This document shows, piece by piece, positions 57,540 to 64,000 of a DNA stretch of 64,000 nucleotides; position 1 is the stretch's first letter, and each line of letters starts with the position of its first letter. The stretch covers positions 75,379,067 to 75,443,066 of the forward strand of contig OX359245.1 of NCBI GenBank assembly GCA_947179485.1, in the 5' to 3' direction. This DNA is from Allacma fusca (Eukaryota > Arthropoda > Collembola > Symphypleona > Sminthuridae). Both the position numbers and the translations under genes were made by a program. The notes below the pieces were generated by a model that did not search any database, was not told the origin of the DNA, and worked only from the letters and a program-made list of their open reading frames with translations.

Positions 57540-59562
57540 CGTCCTTTCTAGTTTTCCTTCATGTGTAATTAACGTTTTTCAATTTTCTCTAAATTACATT
57601 GATATTGCTACATCTTCAATTCACATAAATAACGCTGTCCGGATTACAACACGGGACGTTCCGTCATTGTCAGCAATGCATGCATTTGAAAACACTTTAT
57701 CAAAACTGGTTTGGGCAACTTGCGCTTTAATTATGACCATTGTTAACGAAAAGAACGTATATACGCATGTTTATCGCGATCCACCATATCCGTCAGCCGT
57801 TATTTCAATTTTACAATGTTATTGTTTTCATCGCGACTAGGTCCCCCCGAGTTAACTATTTCGAGCTTATTAGAGATGCTAAACTGCGTTACGCACCGAC
57901 GTTACTCATTACTCTGGGGAAGCCAAACAAAAAATTAAAATTCGCAACTGTTCAGACGATCACTCATGTAATTAAAACATGGTCATTCTTGTGCTTTGCG
58001 TGCGCAAAGAAACACACTCCAAAATCTTTCTCATACTAATCTGGCGCCGATAGCACATGCCCATTTCATGGAACAATTGCAAAGTGACACGGAAGAAGGT
58101 AAAAATATTTTGTGGGTCATCGATCGATCAAAATTCTTTGCGAATTCGTTTAGTCCGGGTGATTTTGAACTTCTGCAACATGAATTAGCTCGAGACAAAA
58201 CTATCAAAATAAAATACAAGGATTTCTTGGACATGTCGGAGACTCTGCACTCTTATTTGCGGCAAAGTCTGAATTTTACTCTTAGAAAGGATCAACCCGT
58301 TTATTATTCTCCAAATATTGCAATGGGCACAGGATTATTTTATAACCTTGATGGAAATTTCAGTTTGGAAGTTACACAATCAAAATTTGGAGGATTTAAA
58401 TTTATAACAAGTGATTCAGTGGTTAGCGTTAAAAGTGGGTATATGCTGTTCAAACCTTTTCAATGGGAGGTTTGGTTGGGGTTAATTTCATCAATACTAA
58501 TTTATGTACTGATAGTTACAAGTGTTTATACTTGGTATGCGTCCAGGAAGATTATCAACTGTGTAAGTGGTATGATTTTGCAGCATGCCTTGTGGTTTGC
58601 AGGTGTTTTGCTAGATCAGTGCGATCTTTTGAATCTTAAAATTTGTAAAAACCAGAATCTTAAACATTTCTGTAATTTTATTTGCATAACATGGCTCTTT
58701 GCGAGCGTTGTTCACAAACTTATACAAAGGTGTTGCCAAGTCAGATTACTCTTTAGAATACCCTTTTGAAACAAAATGGAAGTATTTAACTGAGCTTGAA
58801 AACTTTACTATTTACACCGTTTCAACGGACATGGATTGTCAATCTAGACATCAGAAACTTGAAGCACGATACCAACGACGCTTACAAAAAGGCCTAGACT
58901 CGTCCAACTTGTTACCAAATCTTACTTGGAATTACTGCGATAGTAAAGGTGTTAGTGCGAAAAGTTGTGTTTTGATTAAGAACCTTCGAGAACAAATACT
59001 AAATATACCGCAAGATTTCAATGATCAACAGTACGATTATAAATATTTGAGGTTCTTACTAGAACGAATATATTACATTTGTGCAGATGACCTGAATTAT
59101 AGATTTCTGACTGTAGAGCTTTCCAAACCAAAGTCAGCGCTTGTTGTCAAGGAATCAGAATTTGTCCATTACTGGGAATTATTTCTGAAGATTACAAAAC
59201 ATTTTCATCACAATTGGCATGTCCCTGATGGATTCCTTCGCAATCAGTTACTATTAGAATTTTCAAATATCCCGAACACCGCTTTTAAGAACAAGCCATT
59301 AGATCGATTTCAGCGCCTAGCATACAGCTGGATTTTGGGGTGGTGGGATAAATGGACTAGAATTTACAACGTCAGACTATATTTACGGACCCTGATCGCA
59401 TTAAATAACGATCAAAATGTAAATACCTTTCAAGCATTGTCTTTGAATAATTCAAACGTTTCAGTTGTCTTTGTCTTGGTTTTATACGCATCGTTGGGGT
59501 GCCTAGTAGTCTTTGGAGTAGAGGTGTGCAGAAAGAATGTTGGAGTTTGTAATCGAATTTAA
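57540..59562 (+). pseudogene. Most divergent long IR-like pseudogene
   Basis: The S1 part is broken into frames (LSKLVWATCALIMTIV, then KTWSFLCFACAKKH with a stop soon after). From about 58040 the frame runs EGKNILWVID, SGYMLFKPFQWEVW, TM1 (ILIYVLIVTSVYTW), pore QHALWFAGVLLDQ and TM2. A 2-nt deletion near 58713 shifts the frame. S2 then continues (NLYKGVAKSDYSLEYPF, FHHNWHVPDGFLR, YSWILGWWDKW) to TM3 and the end at 59562. Several lesions make it a pseudogene. It branches outside the 22.6/32.9/51.8-kb group by eye, yet keeps the C-x2-C-AKK and FHHNWH signatures. Confidence 0.82.
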
Positions 59563-61741
59563 ATCGCGCATGTGCGAGCTCGAGGTTTTCCGGTCATTGA
59601 GTACGTTTTCACACATGTTTATTGATAGCATCATTTGATTTTCTGGTCAGAACTATGACCTGATCTCCATCAAATATTTACAATTTATTTTCGTCGTACT
59701 TTTCACGCGCACCCAATCTAGCCTTAGAAATTGATTGATTCCGTGAATCCATACATTTTTCATTTTACGAAAGGTTAGGATCATGGTCGTTTGGTCTGGT
59801 CCTGATACTGAACCAACTGAACTTGGTCCGGTCCAAATGTTTCACCAGACCAATAACGGACTATTATAAATGGTCCGGACCAGGCCATTGGCAACCTTAC
59901 GCTCCCGAGAATTGTGATTCCATTGTTGGACTACTGCTTAGACTGAATTTCGACATAGTTTAGAATTAAGTTCAAAAATCTAATTCAGAAAATTGTTACT
60001 TTCCAACAAGAGCATTCTAGCAAGTTAGTGTACCAATAACTATAATATATTTATGGTACTAATAATAGATTTAGTATAGATAATATTTCTATTCCATTTA
60101 AGCTAATATTTTATGGATCGTTACTTTTTTTGACAATACTGTATTTGCACTAGAATTAGCCAAAAATTATTTCGATGGTATGTATTGTAAATATTTAAAT
60201 AATTCGTGTTGAGTTTACTTTTAATACTGTATTTGTTATCATTAGATTTATCACTAAAGTAATACTACGGATAATATGGTTCAAATTAAATGTGAGATAG
60301 TTAATTGTAGACCATGAAACATAGTTGCTTTGTCGACTGTAAGTCTCACAAGCTAACAGTATTAATGATATTAGTTCTGGATGTTAATAACAATATTCAG
60401 CACGGAGTTTTCAGAAATTATTTGGGAATTATGTATTACTGTATTCAAAGAAAATAAATGCATTTTGACACTTGCTTTTAATTATGGTAACTATATGTGT
60501 GATGTTCTGCAGCATAAAATATGGTCGTGTTTTTACACGGCAGTGAATGATTGTTGCATGACGACACTCATTATTTATATGATCTAATTATTGAGAATAG
60601 GTACACATGGACACATTATGTATTCAATGTGAGAAACTGTAATTGCATCATGAACTTCAGAACTTATTATTCCGAGATTTACTAGATTTACTTAGATTAC
60701 TAAAGATTTGGTTTAAAATCTTGGCTGCGTCATTCTAAAATAAAAATATATAGCAATGATCCAAACTGACTAACCAATTGATTAACCGTCCATGAGTAAA
60801 TCAGAACAGACCCTTAAGATTTTCGACAGTAAGTGATCAGTACTACGGACAAGTTCAAATTACACTTGAGTTCAAGTCAAGTTCAAGTAAACCATTTTTT
60901 TTACATAAATCGTTCGCGTCAAGTTCAAGTACGCATTCGGCTTGACATTATAAGACCAAGTAAATTTACTTGAACCCCAAGTACCATGAACTTTAGATTT
61001 CATTGTCAATTTCATGTAATTTTAGATTGAGCATGCCATAAAGATCGGAAGCAATTTCCAAATCACATTCCAATTTCATGTCGTGTTCAGGGTATTTTGC
61101 TTGCGCATGTTATAGATAAAAGCACAAAATTGAAAACCAGAGTTCACTTTATGACGGTTTCGTTTACCTGAAGTTGCTCATTGTTAGTTTTTGCAGTGGC
61201 ATCTTCATGAAATGAAAGAACTATCTTGATAATTCATATTGTTGCTTAGTTCATAAGTTTCAAATTGTGTAAATAAATTCCAACATAAAATGAGTTTCGA
61301 TGGCACAGCACAAAAATCCTTTAACAAGCAAATAAATGCTAGTTTACTTTATTACATATTAAGTTAAGAGTACTGGGAACGCTCAAATAGGTTTATGTAT
61401 CTATATGCACATGATAGCTCGTTGGGCTGAGCGAATGTGACTGTTGGTGAAATTATGAGGATGCTGTCACAGCCAAGATGCAAAAGGCTTGTGAGATGGC
61501 GGTGGCAACTAAGTGCACTCTGAGACCATGTTATAAATAAATGTTCCGTAGAATCAACTGCAGCCTTGACAATTAATTATTTATAATAAAGAGAAAACAG
61601 TCGTAATTGTCACACAGGTTTAACTTAAAGGCTAACTAGGGAAACTTATACATTTACAATCCACTAATGTAATAAAAATAAGAGCGGCTCTGGACTGGTT
61701 GGTAGGGCAAGACCTCGACGACGGCTCCTTCTCTTGTTTCT
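59563..61741. other. Intergenic with MITE relics
   Basis: 59785-59905 has GGTCTGGTCC..GGTCCGGACC words and a CCATTGGCAAC end like the 44971 MITE. 60850-60970 has a CAAGTTCAAGT cluster like the arms of the 43963 element. No gene supported. Confidence 0.5.
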
Positions 61742-61755
61742 TACTCTTCGCAGTC

Positions 61756-62402
61756 CGCGAGAAACCAGAAATCAGCTGGAGATCAATGGAGATGAAGATA
61801 CGTACCACATAATGTTCAAATGCCCACTCTATGAAGATCTCAGAAGCAAATATATACCACCAGAAATCATAGAAAGAGCAACCAAGAAAAACTTCATCGC
61901 CGACATATTCCAAAACCTAAACCCGGAGACAATGAACTGCCTATATACCTACTGGTGCCATGCACTGGACAGAAGATGTCAATTAAACCACACGCATTAA
62001 CTATATTTCTTGTTACGACAAGGAACCATTTTTTATGTACACTCCAAATAACAACTACTCCAAGTAACACACTGCCAATAGAACGATCACATGATGGGTA
62101 AAGGCCACTCGAGAGAACGAGCTATAATATTAACATCTAAGTAACCTAATGAAAAAAAGTGTTTAAACAGAAGAAGCAGAAAGTACGGACTTACACTATC
62201 TTCACTCTTCTTATTTATTTATGTATTTATTTATTTTGCCTGTATAATCCTAAACCCTAAGAAACTACAGTTTTACATTACACTTAAACATTTTAACATT
62301 ATAGTACTACATAAGTAATTGAATCTAAAATAACGAAAACATGCATAGAACGAAATGACTGTACGGGCTTCTGCTATATCGGTCAATAAATGTCTATCTA
62401 TC
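61756..62402 (+). mobile_element. 5'-truncated LINE with (TCTA)n tail
   Basis: Flanked by a 14-bp target duplication TACTCTTCGCAGTC (61742-61755, 62403-62416). It codes only the end of an ORF2-type protein (to 61999), with DTYHIMFKCPLYEDLRSKY (the H..C part of the terminal knuckle). A 3' UTR follows, ending TGTCTATCTATC. A different family from the LINE at 53485. Confidence 0.88.
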
Positions 62403-62416
62403 TACTCTTCGCAGTC

Positions 62417-63065
62417 TTTTCCAGTTCCTACTCACAATTAGCATAGCTAAAATTACAATTAAGATAAGGCTCAGGTCATTCTCCCTGGAAATGACCAATA
62501 CACCTGAGTATATGACTGGTTGGGTTTGTTGAGCACAAACAGTACATATATATGGACATTAAGTAAAACTTGACACCATATAATAGTCGTCAGATAAACA
62601 GTGAAGGTCCACTATAAGAATTCAGCTTATAAGTAATGCATCGAAATGTGGAATGCATCGGTTGACCCAAACTTTGATTTACACAATCAGACATTTTTAC
62701 AGGGTAAATTCCTTTATAAGTTGTACGCAGTCAGTTATGTCGAACTTTTACTGTATTCGAAAAGCGCTAAATGATGTCCTCGAGTGGTTTAAAATAAAAA
62801 ATAGTAATTTATATATTATAAATATAATTTATATTAATATAATAATAGTATTTTACTTAGGTAATTAAATTTGTAATTTTTAAGTCACCTTACAAGTGCT
62901 AAGCACAACATACGCATATAAATAATTTTTATTGTCACATTTCATGATTCAACGTGGGATGATCTGTTCAAACAAAGAGCGTTTGCCTCTAAACTACAAC
63001 GGCACAAAAATAGTCGGTCACACCGCACCAAAACAAATCAATCATGTAATTATCGTTACGCTCGC
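62417..63065. other. Intergenic, AT-rich
   Basis: No gene or repeat supported. Confidence 0.4.
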
Positions 63066-63340
63066 AAGATTGCTCTGTACACGGGTACGCATAAACAGAA
63101 ACGGGTTTTTGAGCATACCGTTCCCGTTCCTGTTGGGAACAGATCCCATTCAGCCTGTATTGCACCCGTTCCCATATGGGTTCCTGTTCCCACATACTAT
63201 AATGGGAAAGGTTGGTTCCCAAACCTGTACCCACACTTTTGGGTGAAAACATTTTGCACCCATATGATACCCGTTCCCGTTCCTCCACCCAAACACCCGG
63301 GTGTAACCCGTTCCCATGACAGGCACTGCCTCATTATACC
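63066..63340. mobile_element. GGGAACGGG-word element end
   Basis: Dense GTTCCCGTTCC/CACCCGGGTG words ending in CATGACAGGCACTG (reverse complement CAGTGCCTGTCATGGG). It resembles the end at 21067 (CAGTGCTCGTCCCGGG). Probably a terminal part of a hAT-like element; no partner end or TSD was found. Confidence 0.5.
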
Positions 63341-64000
63341 CTTCTGTACCCCATATCTGGTGACACGTTCTTGGAAGAATAGCCGAATGAAACTAATCCT
63401 ATTGTAAACAACCCTAGGACCAGACCTCAAATGGGTGGACACCAAAACTCCTTTTTATGTCAGACAAGTCAGACTAGCATGGAATTAACCATCCACCAAG
63501 GTGGATGGGAAAACGGGGATAACAATAGTTTATACATGATAAAAAATATTAAACTTAACAATATAAGTAAGTAAGTAATGTATTTATTGCGTTTTTAAGA
63601 AATATCTATAACACATCAATACATAATTGCTCCGGAGGCAGGATTAATGAACATAAAATATTGAGTACTGGTCCTTCATTAACCATGACCTTAAGTCTAA
63701 CACCATTTTTGCTAAAGTTGCCAATCTGGTAAATGTGAGCAAGGGAGTTCAGATTTAGATAAGTTTGATAATTGCGGCGACTGACGTAGCCGTATTTTGC
63801 GGAAATGTTATAATGTTATAATGTAATCACCGGGGCTAAATTAAGAGAGAATTTGAACAATGAAACAAATCATCAAAAGCGTTCAGATTACAGATACTGT
63901 TAGGGGGAAACTTTAATGATCCCATTGAGTTTGATTCGTTGCTGTATATTTCCTTGGTTTGGAGAGGTTCTGAGCTGTGCAGCAAGGTTCTGAATGGAGA
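63341..64000. other. Intergenic to window end
   Basis: AT-rich, no gene or repeat supported. Confidence 0.35.

Noticed and set aside
62932-63445. ORFs on both strands near the right end
   Set aside because: They consist of GTTCCC/GGGAAC repeat words of an element end.

Overview
The window looks like a metazoan, most likely arthropod, nuclear genome. The DNA is AT-rich, introns are short (about 80-140 bp, GT..AG), there is a BEL/Pao LTR retrotransposon, and there is a cluster of divergent ionotropic-receptor (IR) type chemoreceptor-like genes. A springtail (Collembola) is my best guess for the host, but this is inference; no barcode-type gene is present.

Layout. (1) 1-4.5 kb holds three intron-containing genes: a PIF1-family helicase (-, running off the left edge), an unrecognised 251-residue protein (+), and a RING-H2-like zinc-finger protein (-). 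(2) 4.7-5.3 kb is a 23-bp minisatellite. (3) 5.8-12 kb holds a small single-pass membrane protein with a Cys-rich (PSI-like) ectodomain (+), a chromodomain plus C2H2 zinc-finger gene (-), and a second, larger PSI-like single-pass membrane protein (-). The two PSI-like genes share exon phase and cysteine spacing. (4) 12.8-19.2 kb is a complete BEL/Pao element with 310-bp LTRs that look identical and one 1846-codon ORF. It is flanked by unusual 95-bp direct repeats. (5) 19.2-59.6 kb is an IR-like array. It contains one truncated copy (-), four long copies on + (two of them in a head-to-tail 3573-bp duplication with no visible difference), a fifth decayed long copy, and two short N-terminal relics. 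None of the long copies is free of interruption. Three of them (22.6, 32.9 and 36.5 kb) are broken only by a single in-frame stop. (6) Between the IR copies lies a dense, nested set of DNA transposons and MITEs, many delimitable by target-site duplications (hAT-type 8 bp, Harbinger-type 3 bp, pogo/mariner-type TA). There are also two 5'-truncated LINEs with clear TSDs, one of them inside an IR pseudogene.

How it fits together. The left 12 kb reads as ordinary or element-derived spliced genes. The right 45 kb is a rapidly turning-over chemoreceptor-type locus, where tandem duplication (with TE fragments carried along), stop codons, frameshifts and insertions can be read step by step. Functions are assigned from motifs visible in the translations; no database search was possible.
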